NCBI RefSeq assembly: GCF_013409935.1
Contig: NZ_JACCCO010000001.1
Span: forward strand, 2,728,001-2,792,000
Source: Streptosporangium sandarakinum
Lineage (GTDB): Bacteria; Actinomycetota; Actinomycetes; Streptosporangiales; Streptosporangiaceae
DNA length: 64,000 nucleotides
Direction of reading: 5' to 3'
Shown here: positions 8,201-16,606 of the stretch, in pieces
Layout of the letters: every line of letters begins with the position of its first letter
How positions within the stretch are numbered: the first letter of the stretch is position 1
Notes under the pieces: model-generated
Databases searched by the model: none
The model's input: the letters and a program-made list of their open reading frames with translations, nothing else
What the model was told of the DNA's origin: nothing
Translations under genes and position numbers: made by a program

Positions 8201-9126
8201 CCGCCATGACCGCCCGTGTCCCCGACCCCACCGAAGCCCCCGAGCAGCAGCCCTGGCAGTGGTCCGAGCAGACCTGGCGCGGCCACGTCGACCGGGTGCG
8301 CGCCGGACGCGGCCTCACCCCCGCCTCCTGGCCCGGCGGCGCCCGGGTCGCCGTCGCGCTCTCCTTCGACTCCGACCACGAGACGATCCCGCTGCGCGAG
8401 GGCGAGACCCGGCCGGGCAAGCTCTCCCAGGGGGAGTACGGTGCCCGCGCCGGCACGCCCCGCGTCCTGCGCCTGCTGGACCGCCACGGCATCCCGGCGT
8501 CGTTCTTCATGCCGGCGGTGTCAGCGCTGCTGCACCCCGGCGAGGTGCGCGACTACGTCGCCGCAGGCCACGAGGTCGCCATGCACGGCTGGATCCACGA
8601 GCGCAACATGCTGCTCGACCCCGCCGACGAGCGGGAGCTCGCCCTCCGCGCCGCCGACACGCTGGAGCGGCTCAGTGGCACCCGCCCGGTCGGCATCCGC
8701 ACCCCCTCGTGGGACTTCTCCGACCACACGCTCGCCATCACCCGCGAGCTGGGCCTGGTCTACGACTCCTCGCTGATGGCCGACGACGAGCCGTACGAGC
8801 TGCTGGCCGACGGCGAGCCGACCGGCATCGTGGAGATCCCGGTCGAGTGGATCAGGGACGACGCGCCGTACCTGATGATGGAGCGCTACGGCGCGCTCCG
8901 GCCGTACACCCCGCCGCGGGACGTCGCCGACATCTGGCGCGACGAGTTCGACGCCGCCTACGCCGAGGGCGGGCTGTTCCAGCTCACCATGCACCCCCAC
9001 ATCATCGGGCACCGCTCCCGGATGGCGGCGCTCACCGAGCTGCTCGACCACATCGCCGGGCACGACGGCGTCTGGTACGCCACCCACGCCGACATCGCCG
9101 AGTACGTCCTGCGGGAGTCCACGTGA
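8197..9126 (+). CDS. Polysaccharide deacetylase-fold hydrolase, PuuE/cyclic-imide-hydrolase-like
   Basis: About 309 residues from GTG 8197 (or 306 from ATG 8206); GGAAGGA at 8187-8193 serves either. NodB-fold motifs are present: ALSFDSDHET (catalytic and metal Asp), MHGWIHERN (metal His pair), IRTPSWDFSDHTL (RxPxW), and LTMHPHIIGHRSRMAAL. The last is the form seen in PuuE-type allantoinases and related amide hydrolases rather than in secreted chitin or peptidoglycan deacetylases. No signal peptide, so cytoplasmic. It probably opens a cyclic amide/imide or removes an acyl group from an imported small molecule; the substrate cannot be read from sequence. Confidence 0.8.
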   Translation: MTAMTARVPDPTEAPEQQPWQWSEQTWRGHVDRVRAGRGLTPASWPGGARVAVALSFDSDHETIPLREGETRPGKLSQGEYGARAGTPRVLRLLDRHGIPASFFMPAVSALLHPGEVRDYVAAGHEVAMHGWIHERNMLLDPADERELALRAADTLERLSGTRPVGIRTPSWDFSDHTLAITRELGLVYDSSLMADDEPYELLADGEPTGIVEIPVEWIRDDAPYLMMERYGALRPYTPPRDVADIWRDEFDAAYAEGGLFQLTMHPHIIGHRSRMAALTELLDHIAGHDGVWYATHADIAEYVLREST

Positions 9127-9188
9127 GCCCCGCACCCGCCCGCCGTACGGCCGGCCCGAGCGCCCGAGAGAGCACCGAAGGAACCCCC

Positions 9189-10487
9189 ATGAACGTCCAG
9201 ACAGCCGCCGGAGCACCCGCCACGCGCCTCACCCCGGCGCAGCGCAGGGCGATCGTCGCGGGCGCGATCGGCAACACCGTCGAATGGGTGGACTGGGCCA
9301 TCTACACCACGTTCGCGTCGGTGTTCTCCCGCCAGTTCTTCCCCTCCGGCAACCCCACCGCGAGCCTGCTGTCCACCCTGGTGGTCTTCGCCGTGGGCTT
9401 CCTCATGCGCCCCATCGGCGGCGCGATCCTCGGCGCGTACGGTGACCGGCACGGCCGCAAGAAGGGCATGACGCTGACCATCACGCTGATGGCGGCGGCG
9501 TCCTTCGTGATCGCGATCTGCCCCGGCTACGACACCATCGGCATCGCCGCCCCGGTCGTCCTGGTGCTCGCCCGGCTGGTCCAGGGCTTCTCCGCCGGCG
9601 GCGAGTTCGGCACCTCGTCGGCCTTCCTCATCGAGTCGGCCGCGAGCGGGCGGCGCGCGTTCGCCGGGTCCTGGCAGCAGGTCTCGGTCGGCGGCGGCGT
9701 GCTGATCGCCTCGGCGCTCGGCACCGTCCTCACCTCCTTCCTCGACGACGCCGCGCTGAGCGGCTGGGGCTGGCGCATCGCCTTCGCCGTCGGGGGCCTG
9801 CTCGGCCTGATCGGCCTGTGGCTGCGGGTCTCGGTCCCCGAGACCGAGGCGTTCGCCAAGGTCGAGGCGTCCGGCCGGACCCGCGCCAACCCGCTCACCG
9901 CGATGTTCAGGGAGCACCCGCGGGCCGCGCTCCGCGTGGCCGGCGTGACCATCGCCGGAACCCTCCTCTACTACATCTGGGTCAGCTACATGCCGACCTA
10001 CGCCCACGTCGACACCGGCATCCCGCTGAACGAGGCCCTGCTCGCCAACACCATCGCGGTCGTCGTCTTCCTGATCCTGCTGCCGTTCGGCGGCCTGCTC
10101 TCCGACCGGATCGGCCGCAAGCCCACGATGACCGCCTTCGCCCTGGGCTTCCTCGTCATCGCCTGGCCGGCCTTCCACTTCCTCGACGGCGGCTTCGGGG
10201 CCCTGCTCGTCATCGAGATCATCGGCATGGTCTTCCTGGTCGGCTACTCCGCCAACTGCGCCGCCATCATGGCCGAGCAGTTCCCCGCCGAGGTCCGCAC
10301 CACCGGCATCGGCCTGCCGTACGCCCTGTCCGTCGCGATCTTCGGGGGCACCGCCCCGTACGTCACCACCTGGCTCAGCTCGAACGGCTACCGCGACCAG
10401 GTGTGGCTCTACGTGGTCGCCGCGGCCCTCGTCGGCGTGATCGTCTACACCACCATGCCCGAGACCAAGGGAAAGGAGCTGACCTGA
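9189..10487 (+). CDS. MFS transporter, metabolite:H+ symporter (MHS) family
   Basis: A 432-residue, 12-segment transporter. The N-terminus AIVAGAIGNTVEWVDWAIYT and the loop GAYGDRHGRKKGM (G-x3-D-R-x-G-R-[KR]) identify the MHS family, which imports organic acids, proline/betaine or shikimate-like compounds. RLVQGFSAGGEFGTSSAFLI is motif 4-5 of the family, and GLLSDRIGRKP is the second-half repeat of the loop motif. The start at ATG 9189 follows AAGGA at 9178-9182. Its stop overlaps the next ATG (TGATG). In this operon it is the likely importer of the compound that the neighbouring enzymes degrade. Confidence 0.88.
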   Translation: MNVQTAAGAPATRLTPAQRRAIVAGAIGNTVEWVDWAIYTTFASVFSRQFFPSGNPTASLLSTLVVFAVGFLMRPIGGAILGAYGDRHGRKKGMTLTITLMAAASFVIAICPGYDTIGIAAPVVLVLARLVQGFSAGGEFGTSSAFLIESAASGRRAFAGSWQQVSVGGGVLIASALGTVLTSFLDDAALSGWGWRIAFAVGGLLGLIGLWLRVSVPETEAFAKVEASGRTRANPLTAMFREHPRAALRVAGVTIAGTLLYYIWVSYMPTYAHVDTGIPLNEALLANTIAVVVFLILLPFGGLLSDRIGRKPTMTAFALGFLVIAWPAFHFLDGGFGALLVIEIIGMVFLVGYSANCAAIMAEQFPAEVRTTGIGLPYALSVAIFGGTAPYVTTWLSSNGYRDQVWLYVVAAALVGVIVYTTMPETKGKELT

Positions 10488-11287
10488 TGGCCGGGCCACG
10501 TCACGTGCTCGTCACCGGAGCGGCCAGCGGCATCGGCGCCGGGATCTGCGAGCTGTTCGCCTCCGCGGAGGGAGCGCGGATCACCGCCGTCGACGTGCGG
10601 GCCGACACCCTGGCCGACCTGGCCGGACGGCTGCGCGCCGATCACGGCGCCGACGTCGGTGAGATCGTCGCCGACCTGGCCGGCGCGGACGCCGCGGCGG
10701 AACTGCTCGACCGGGCCTGGCGGGACCGCGGGCCGGTCGACGTCGTGGTCAACGCGGCGGGCATCTACCCGGCGACGCCGTTCCTGGAGATGACCGCCGC
10801 CCAGTGGGACCGGGTGCAGAACGTCAACGTGCGGGCGCCCATGCTGGTCACCGCGGCCTTCGGCCGGGCCTGCGCCGCCGCGGGCCGTACCGGCTCGGTG
10901 GTGAACATCGCCTCGGGCGCCGCGCTGCGGGCCCGCCCCGGCGCGGCGCACTACTGCACGTCGAAGGCCGCCCTGGAGATGCTCACCAAGGCCGCGGCCG
11001 TCGAACTCGGCCCGCTCGGCGTCCGGGTCAACGCGGTCAGCCCGGGATTCGTCACCGTCGACAGCGCCGCCAACCCCGTCACCGAGGAGTACGCCGACGC
11101 CGTCTCCGCCAACCCGCTGGGACGGCGCGGCCTGCCCCTCGACATCGCCCGGGCCGTGCGCTGGCTGGCCGGGCAGGAGGCCGAATGGGTGACCGGCACG
11201 GTGGTGCGGGTCGACGGCGGAGCCTCGGCGGGCACGACCGCCCTGCCGTTGCACTGGAAGGGAACGAGCGAGGTGCAGACCGCATGA
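10487..11287 (+). CDS. SDR family oxidoreductase
   Basis: A 266-residue classical short-chain dehydrogenase/reductase. The NAD(P)-binding motif TGAASGIG is near residues 10-17, with VNAAGIY (NAG) and the active-site set SVVNIAS...YCTSK (Tyr-x3-Lys), then AVSPGFV. An acidic residue after the second strand (AVDVRAD) favours NAD(H). The ATG overlaps the transporter stop by one base, and the stop overlaps the next ATG (ATGA). It is expected to oxidise an alcohol intermediate of the pathway encoded by this operon. Confidence 0.9.
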   Translation: MAGPRHVLVTGAASGIGAGICELFASAEGARITAVDVRADTLADLAGRLRADHGADVGEIVADLAGADAAAELLDRAWRDRGPVDVVVNAAGIYPATPFLEMTAAQWDRVQNVNVRAPMLVTAAFGRACAAAGRTGSVVNIASGAALRARPGAAHYCTSKAALEMLTKAAAVELGPLGVRVNAVSPGFVTVDSAANPVTEEYADAVSANPLGRRGLPLDIARAVRWLAGQEAEWVTGTVVRVDGGASAGTTALPLHWKGTSEVQTA

Positions 11288-12351
11288 CAGACCGGAACAC
11301 CGACACGACCGACACCGCCGACACGACCGGGGCCACGGGAGTCGCCCCGGGCGCGCCGTACACGATCGTCGGCGGCGGGGCCATCGGCGGGAGCGTCGCC
11401 TTCCACCTCGCCAGGGGCGGGCACGACGTGCTGCTCGTCGACGCCGACCCCGCGCACGTCGCCGCGGTCCGCCGCGACGGGCTGGTGCTCCGCCGGGCGA
11501 CGGGCGACGAGACCGCGCGGGTCCGCGCCGCCACCCCCGAGGAGGTGGACGGCCCGCTGCGGCACGTCCTGCTGTGCGTGAAGGCCCAGGCCACCGACGG
11601 CGCGGCCGGCTGGATCGCGCCCCGGCTCGCCCCCGACGGCTTCGTCGTCTCGGTGCAGAACGGGCTCAACGAGCGGCTCATCGCCGAGCACGTCGGAGCG
11701 GACCGCGTCGTGGGCGCGTTCGTCAACCTCTTCGCCGACGTGGTGGAGCCGGGCGTCATCCGCGACGGCGGCCCCGGCGCCTTCGTGGTCGGCGAGCTGT
11801 CGGGCGAGTCCGGTCCCCGGGTCGACCGGATCGTCTCCGACCTCGCCGGGCTGGGCGCCAAGGCCACCGGGAACATCAACGGCTACCTGTGGTCCAAGCT
11901 GGGCTTCGGGATCATGCTGACCGCGACCGCGCTGGCCGACGCGCCGATGGCCGACCTGATCGACCGGCACCGCCCGCTGATGCACGCCCTGGTGGCCGAG
12001 GTGTTCGCGGTCGCCGCGCGGCTGGGCCACCGGCTGGAGCCGTTCGACGCGTTCGACCCCGCCGCCTACCTGCCCGGCGCGCCGGAGAACGTCCGCGAGG
12101 CGGCGACCGACCGGCTCACCGCCTGGCTGCGCACCCAGCCCAAGGACCGCAGCGGGATCTGGCGCGACATCGCCGTACGGCACCGCCCCGTCGAGGTGCG
12201 CGACCACTACGGGGCCGTCTTCGCCGAGGCGGACGCGGCCGGCGTCGCCACCCCGCTGGCCCGCGGCGTGCTCGCCCGCCTCACCGACGTCGAGACCGGG
12301 CGCGCCCCGATGAGCGAGGACCACCTGCGCGACCTGGAGGCCGCCCGATGA
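11284..12351 (+). CDS. Ketopantoate reductase (ApbA/PanE) family protein
   Basis: A 355-residue protein. After a Thr/Asp-rich N-terminal tail of about 25 residues comes the Rossmann motif TIVGGGAIGGSVAFHLA. CVKAQATDGA matches the family's second cofactor-contacting segment, and SVQNGLNERLIAEHVGADRV (QNG) and GYLWSKLGFGI (substrate-site Lys region) follow. PanE reduces 2-dehydropantoate in coenzyme A synthesis. The operon setting, with no pan genes, argues for a paralogue acting on another 2-keto acid. It overlaps both neighbours by ATGA. Confidence 0.85.
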   Translation: MTDRNTDTTDTADTTGATGVAPGAPYTIVGGGAIGGSVAFHLARGGHDVLLVDADPAHVAAVRRDGLVLRRATGDETARVRAATPEEVDGPLRHVLLCVKAQATDGAAGWIAPRLAPDGFVVSVQNGLNERLIAEHVGADRVVGAFVNLFADVVEPGVIRDGGPGAFVVGELSGESGPRVDRIVSDLAGLGAKATGNINGYLWSKLGFGIMLTATALADAPMADLIDRHRPLMHALVAEVFAVAARLGHRLEPFDAFDPAAYLPGAPENVREAATDRLTAWLRTQPKDRSGIWRDIAVRHRPVEVRDHYGAVFAEADAAGVATPLARGVLARLTDVETGRAPMSEDHLRDLEAAR

Positions 12352-13511
12352 GCGCGGAAGCCGTGACGGACGCGCGGGCGCTGCACGCCTGGATCGCGGA
12401 GCACCGCGCCGACATGCTCGCCGACCTGTCGGACTACGTCTCGCTGGAGACCCCCAGCAACGACAGGGCGCTGCTCGACGCGGGCCTCACGTGGCTCGAC
12501 GGCTACCTGACCACCCGGCTGGGCGCTCCCGCGGCCACCCGGCGCGTCGACGGCGGGCCGTACGGCGACATCCGGGTCAACGACTATCCCGGCCGGGGGA
12601 CCGCGCCGATCCTGCTGCTCGCCCACTACGACACGGTGTGGCCGGCCGGCACCCTCGCCTCCTGGCCGTTCACCGTCGAGGGGGACCGGGCGAGCGGCCC
12701 CGGCGTCTTCGACATGAAGGCGGGGCTGGTCCAGCTCGTCTGGGCGCTGCGCGCGCTCGACGCCGCCGGGCTTCCCCGGCCGCCGCTGCGGCTGCTGCTC
12801 AACGGCGACGAGGAGATCGGCAGCCCCGCCTCCCGGCCGCTGATCGAGGAGGCGGCCGGCGACGCCGCCGCGGCGCTGGTGTTCGAGGCGAGCGTGGACG
12901 GGGCACTGAAGACCGAGCGCAAGGGCGTCGGCATCTTCCGCCTGGAGTTCACCGGGGTCGAGGCGCACGCCGGCCTCGAACCGGCCAAGGGCGCCAGCGC
13001 GATCGACGAGCTGGCGCGGGCCGTACGCCTGCTGCACGACCTCACCGACCTCGACGCCGGGACGACCATCAACGTCGGCGTCGTCTCGGGCGGCACGGGC
13101 TCCAACGTCGTCGCCGGCGCGGCCCGCGCCGAGGTGGACGTCCGCGTCGCCAGCCAGGCCGAGGCGGCCCGGGTGGACGCGGCCCTGGCCGCCCTGCGCC
13201 CGCACGACCCCCGCGCCTCGATCGAGGTCACCGGCGGGTGGAACCGTCCCGTCATGGAGCGGAGCGAGGGCACCGCCCGCCTGTTCGGGCGGGCCCGCGA
13301 CGTGGCCGCCCGGCTGGGCCTCGACCTGTGCGAACGCTCGGTCGGCGGGGCCAGCGACGGCAACTTCGCCGCCGCGCTGGGCCTGCCGGTCCTCGACGGG
13401 CTCGGCGCGGTCGGCGCGGGCGCGCACGCCCGGCACGAGCACGTCAGCGTGGACGGCATGCTGGAGCGCGCCGCCCTCACCGCCGCGCTCCTGCGCACGC
13501 TGGCCTCCTGA
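12348..13511 (+). CDS. M20 family metallopeptidase, carboxypeptidase G2-like
   Basis: A 387-residue protein. Zinc-site motifs in order: LLLAHYDTVWPAGT (first His and Asp), ASGPGVFDMKAGLV (bridging Asp), LLLNGDEEIGS (general base Glu and ligand Glu), a later metal Asp-type site in GGASDGNF, and HARHEHV (last His). The dimerisation/lid insertion starts near HAGLEP. M20 enzymes of this subtype remove C-terminal glutamate or cleave N-acyl/N-carbamoyl amino acids. No signal peptide. Last gene of the operon; its ATGA overlap with the previous gene shows coupling, and it probably releases an amino acid in the final step. Confidence 0.87.
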   Translation: MSAEAVTDARALHAWIAEHRADMLADLSDYVSLETPSNDRALLDAGLTWLDGYLTTRLGAPAATRRVDGGPYGDIRVNDYPGRGTAPILLLAHYDTVWPAGTLASWPFTVEGDRASGPGVFDMKAGLVQLVWALRALDAAGLPRPPLRLLLNGDEEIGSPASRPLIEEAAGDAAAALVFEASVDGALKTERKGVGIFRLEFTGVEAHAGLEPAKGASAIDELARAVRLLHDLTDLDAGTTINVGVVSGGTGSNVVAGAARAEVDVRVASQAEAARVDAALAALRPHDPRASIEVTGGWNRPVMERSEGTARLFGRARDVAARLGLDLCERSVGGASDGNFAAALGLPVLDGLGAVGAGAHARHEHVSVDGMLERAALTAALLRTLAS

Positions 13512-13550
13512 CCGGCGGCAGCCGCCTTTCCGGCGAGCCGGGACCGCCGG

Positions 13551-13583
13551 ACGGCCCGGCCCTTTTCCGAGGCGCCGGGCCGT
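13551..13583. terminator. Hairpin terminator between operon end and ygfZ
   Basis: A ten-base perfect stem (13551-13560 ACGGCCCGGC with 13574-13583) around a 13-base loop. It lies 40 bases after the M20 stop and 23 bases before the convergent ygfZ stop, so it is likely bidirectional. Confidence 0.65.
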
Positions 13584-13605
13584 TCCTCAGGGGCCCGCCG
13601 CCGTC

Positions 13606-14592
13606 TCAGCGGATGCGGCGGCGCAGGGCGGGGTCGATGGCGACGTTGCGGCCGGCGTCCGGCGGCACGACGACCTCCTGCGCCGCGGCCACTCCCCCGG
13701 CCTGGAGCGTGGCGTCCACCGGCACGGTCCGCTTGACCATGGCCAGCGCGACCGGGCCGAGCTCGTGGTGCCGGGCGGCGCTGCCGACGAAGCCGATCTC
13801 CGCGCCGTCGTGGGTCACCGGGTCGCCGTGCCGGGGCAGGGTGTCCACGCTGCCGTCCAGGTGCAGGAAGACCAGGCGGCGCGGCGGGTGGCCGAGGTTG
13901 TGCACCCGGGCCACGGTCTCCTGGCCCCGGTAGCAGCCCTTGCTCAGGTGCAGCGCCGGGCCGATCCACCCCACCTCGTGGGGGATCGTCTTGTGGTCGG
14001 TCTCGAAGCCCAGGCGGGGGCGGTGCCCCTCGATCCGCAGCGCCTCGTAGGCCCACAGCCCGGCCAGGGCCATGCCGCCCAGCCGGTCGGTCAGCAGCGC
14101 CCGCGGCAGCAGCACGTCGCCCCCGATGACGACGGACCCCTCGGGCGGGGCGACCGGCGTCCCTTCGGCGACGGACACGACCGCGTAGTCGCCGGTCACG
14201 TCGGCGATCTCGACCCGGAGCATGAACCGCATCTTCTCCAGGAACGCGACCAGTTCGGCCGACGTGCCCGGCTCGACGTGCGCCCACACGGCCTCGCCGT
14301 CGTCGACGAGCGTCAGGTGGTGCTCCACGCGGCCCTGGGCGTCCAGGAACAGCGTCTGGGTCGGCACGCCGGGCTTGAGGTCATTGAGCTTCTGCGACGT
14401 CAGGTCGTTGAGCCAGCTCAGCCGGTCGGGCCCGGAGATCCGTACGACCTCGCGGTTGCTCCGGTCGACCATCGCCTCGCCCGCGAGGAACGCGCGCTGC
14501 TCGGCGAACGGGTCGCCGTAGTGTCCGGCGACGTCGGCGTCGGGGGCCTCGGCCGCGACCGCGCCGGGAGTGTCCAGCAGAGGGCTTCGCAT
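13606..14592 (-). CDS. ygfZ: YgfZ/GcvT-fold folate-binding protein for Fe-S cluster maintenance
   Basis: A 328-residue protein. The family signature KGCYRGQE is present (residues about 213-220), with the catalytic-type cysteine, plus LNDLTSQKLNDL near the N-terminus and LSWLND; the GcvT-like fold binds tetrahydrofolate. YgfZ proteins help assemble or repair iron-sulfur enzymes in the cytoplasm. ATG at 14590-14592. It lies 20 bases downstream of a Fur-family gene on the same strand, which suggests co-transcription and links it to iron or redox control. Confidence 0.88.
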   Translation of the reverse strand: MRSPLLDTPGAVAAEAPDADVAGHYGDPFAEQRAFLAGEAMVDRSNREVVRISGPDRLSWLNDLTSQKLNDLKPGVPTQTLFLDAQGRVEHHLTLVDDGEAVWAHVEPGTSAELVAFLEKMRFMLRVEIADVTGDYAVVSVAEGTPVAPPEGSVVIGGDVLLPRALLTDRLGGMALAGLWAYEALRIEGHRPRLGFETDHKTIPHEVGWIGPALHLSKGCYRGQETVARVHNLGHPPRRLVFLHLDGSVDTLPRHGDPVTHDGAEIGFVGSAARHHELGPVALAMVKRTVPVDATLQAGGVAAAQEVVVPPDAGRNVAIDPALRRRIR

Positions 14593-14612
14593 GGTCCCAA
14601 GCCTACGAGCCC

Positions 14613-15026
14613 TCAGCGGCACTTACGGCAACGCCCGAACACCGTCAGGTGGTGGACGTTGACCGCGAACCCCATCTCCTCGTCGAACCTGGTCACGAGG
14701 TCCTGCACCAGCTCGGGCGCGACCTCGTCGATCTCGCCGCACTCGTGGCAGACCAGGTGCACGTGGTCGGCGTCGGCGGCCAGATGGTAGGTCGGGGCGC
14801 CGTGCCCGAGATGGGTGTGGGTGACCAGGCCGAGTTGTTCGAGCAGTTCGAGGGTGCGGTAGACGGTCGAGATGTTCACCCCGCGCGCGGTCTCCCGCAC
14901 CTTGGCGCAGATCTCCTCGGGAGTGGCGTGCTCGGCGGCCTTGATGGCCTCCAGCACCAGCTGGCGCTGCGGGGTGACCCGGTAACCGTGCGCCCGCAGT
15001 TGCTCGTGCCACGACGTCTCGGACAT
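14613..15026 (-). CDS. Fur family transcriptional regulator
   Basis: A 137-residue protein. Winged helix: RVTPQRQLVLEAI, HATPEEICAKV and GVNISTVYRTLELLEQLGLV. Metal and dimer region: HVHLVCHECGEIDEV with the CxxC structural zinc site, and a C-terminal second CxxC (GRCRKCR). Both zinc cysteine pairs are present, so the structural zinc is kept. The sequence alone does not settle whether it senses iron, zinc or peroxide. It is probably co-transcribed with ygfZ. The start at 15026 is supported by the typical family N-terminus (helix then RVTPQR). Confidence 0.9.
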   Translation of the reverse strand: MSETSWHEQLRAHGYRVTPQRQLVLEAIKAAEHATPEEICAKVRETARGVNISTVYRTLELLEQLGLVTHTHLGHGAPTYHLAADADHVHLVCHECGEIDEVAPELVQDLVTRFDEEMGFAVNVHHLTVFGRCRKCR

Positions 15027-15122
15027 GCCCAGAGTCTAGGGTCTGTTCCGCCGCGGGAGCAGCCCGCCGCGGGCTCGGCCCGGGTCACGTCCAGCGAGGT
15101 GGTGTGGAGCCGCCTCCGGGTC

Positions 15123-15623
15123 TCACGCCTGGACGGATCTCCAGGACTCCACGGTCGCTCCGACGATGGCCTCGATGCGGTCTCCGTACGTCGAATGACC
15201 GTCGGACACGAAGCTGCCGTCCCTGAACGGCAACCCGCAGAATGTGGCGCGGAAGTGCCGCGGAGGTCCACCGGGCGGGAGCGGTTCGTATGCCGCCAAC
15301 GGTGCCATGTCGTAGCCCGACCCTACCCCGTGCCTGTTCCGCGCCACCTGATGAGCCGCTACGCGAAGCAGCGCGTCGAGACCCTTGTCCAAATAGAGCT
15401 GCATCTGCCGGAACTGGCCGTCGAGATACTTCTCATGAGCTCTGGAGGGATGCTGCAGGAGGTATGCGCAGACCACAGGCGCGTGCCACCGGTACATCTG
15501 AGGATCAGCCTGCTCCTCGGCGAGGATCGCGTGGTAATAGTCCGCGCACACGCCCAGCGGGCCGGCCACCGCACCACAGTCGCACCGAGCCGCAATGGGA
15601 TCGTCTTCCATGATCTGGAACAT
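15123..15623 (-). CDS. DUF5946 family protein
   Basis: A 166-residue protein read from ATG 15621-15623 (MFQIMEDDPIAA). It holds CDCGAVAGPLGVCADYYHAI, with cysteines spaced like a small metal site, then LAEEQADPQMYRWHAPVV and AYLLQHPSRAHEKYL, which match the DUF5946 pattern of conserved His and Tyr residues. An upstream extension to 15878 is open but Arg/Pro-rich and unconserved, and it overlaps the structured transcript on the other strand. No good ribosome site precedes either candidate start. Function unknown. Confidence 0.65.
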   Translation of the reverse strand: MFQIMEDDPIAARCDCGAVAGPLGVCADYYHAILAEEQADPQMYRWHAPVVCAYLLQHPSRAHEKYLDGQFRQMQLYLDKGLDALLRVAAHQVARNRHGVGSGYDMAPLAAYEPLPPGGPPRHFRATFCGLPFRDGSFVSDGHSTYGDRIEAIVGATVESWRSVQA

Positions 15624-15754
15624 AGGGGGTCGGCGACGGCCTCGTCGACGAGGTTTCGGCACCACCGCCCGCGGCGGGGCCGGAGTGATCGTTTCGGCAG
15701 GCGGAAAAAGGTTTGCCCGCGGCTGACCCGAGCGCATAGCTTTGGGGCACGCAG

Positions 15755-15955
15755 AAAGGAGGTGGTCCAGACAATGGTTGACAGTTCTTGGGCTAGCGAG
15801 GTGGCTGTCCGCTAGGACGCCGCGACTCCGGACTCTGTCCGGACGTCTCGCGACGTTCGGCGAATCCATGACGATCACCGGAACCCCGGGCTGCCGGAGG
15901 GCGGGACGCGAAGAGCCCGTCTATGGTCCATCCGGCCCCGCCGCGAACGGCGGGA
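15755..15955 (+). ncRNA. Candidate structured short transcript carrying a 13-codon ORF
   Basis: On the plus strand a perfect Shine-Dalgarno (AAAGGAGGT, 15755-15763) precedes a tiny ORF and then a series of strong hairpins: CTAGCG/CGCTAG (15793-15798 with 15810-15815) and competing GACAG/CTGTC (15780-15784 with 15805-15809). A compound hairpin follows, with TCCGGAC/GTCCGGA (15827-15833 with 15837-15843) inside CGCGA/TCGCG (15821-15825 with 15848-15852). Then CCCGCCG/CGGCGGG (15937-15943 with 15948-15954) precedes a T-rich run at 15964-15975. No plus-strand gene follows until 16607. An sRNA with a mini-ORF, or an attenuator that lost its gene, are both possible. Confidence 0.45.
15774..15815 (+). 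CDS. 13-residue mini-ORF with strong ribosome site
   Basis: ATG to TAG encodes MVDSSWASEVAVR. AAAGGAGGT lies ten bases upstream, the strongest ribosome site I noticed in this window. Codon use is unlike the genome: five of the 13 sense codons end in T (GTT, AGT, TCT, GCT, GCT), whereas neighbouring genes nearly always end in G or C. This suggests that the nucleotide sequence itself is constrained, consistent with the coding region forming hairpins. I do not recognise the peptide; it could be a leader peptide or a functional microprotein. Confidence 0.5.
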   Translation: MVDSSWASEVAVR

Positions 15956-16027
15956 GCAGGCCCGGGGTTCTTTTCTTTTCCCGGCCGCCTTGCGCGCGGC
16001 CTCCCCGGGCTCTTCTCCCCGGCGGCT

Positions 16028-16543
16028 CTAGCCGGCCTCCGGCACGAAGTCGGCCACCTTCTTGAGCTCGGCGGAGATGTGCGACTGGATCGGCTGTCCC
16101 ACCGCGCCCATGTCGTAGGCCCACATCAGGTTGCCGTTGACCAGGCCGTAGAGGCGGTGACCCGCGGTGTACTCCTTGGCGGTGGCGGTGCGGGCGACCA
16201 CGTCGGTGTGCAGCTCGATCTTGTGGAAGACGACCTCGCCGACGTAGATCTCCACGACCCCGGTGGGGTGCGTCAGGCACACCTCCAGCTGGCGGTCGGG
16301 AAGCTGCCGCCAGTAACCGGTCTCGGTGGCCAGTTCGCGGACCCGATCGCCCGCGTCGTCCAGGAGCCAGGTGCGGCTCGTGTAGGTCAGGAACGGCTTG
16401 CCGTTGTGACCGAAGACGATCTCCTGCCCGAAGTTGAAGCTCTCGATCGTCGGGTATCCGCCCACTCCGGCGCCCTCCCACCGGCCCAGGAGGAAGGCGA
16501 TCGGCTCAAGGCCGGGGTGCAGTTCGGGAACGTCCATGGACAC
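16028..16543 (-). CDS. Nitrobindin-like heme-binding beta-barrel (FABP family)
   Basis: A 171-residue protein from GTG 16541-16543, or ATG two codons in. ELHPGLEPIAFLLGRWEGAGVGGYPTIE carries the GxWxGxG signature of the THAP4/nitrobindin barrel. The C-terminal HISAELKKVADF is also typical. Relatives bind ferric heme through a distant histidine and handle nitric oxide or peroxynitrite. The protein is cytoplasmic. It is divergent from the DsrE gene at 16607, with 63 bases between starts. Confidence 0.85.
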   Translation of the reverse strand: MSMDVPELHPGLEPIAFLLGRWEGAGVGGYPTIESFNFGQEIVFGHNGKPFLTYTSRTWLLDDAGDRVRELATETGYWRQLPDRQLEVCLTHPTGVVEIYVGEVVFHKIELHTDVVARTATAKEYTAGHRLYGLVNGNLMWAYDMGAVGQPIQSHISAELKKVADFVPEAG

Positions 16544-16606
16544 GAGCCTAAGGCCGCCCCGGTACGGCTCGCGCCCCCGGTTCCCGCCCGCATTAGGCTG
16601 CGTACC

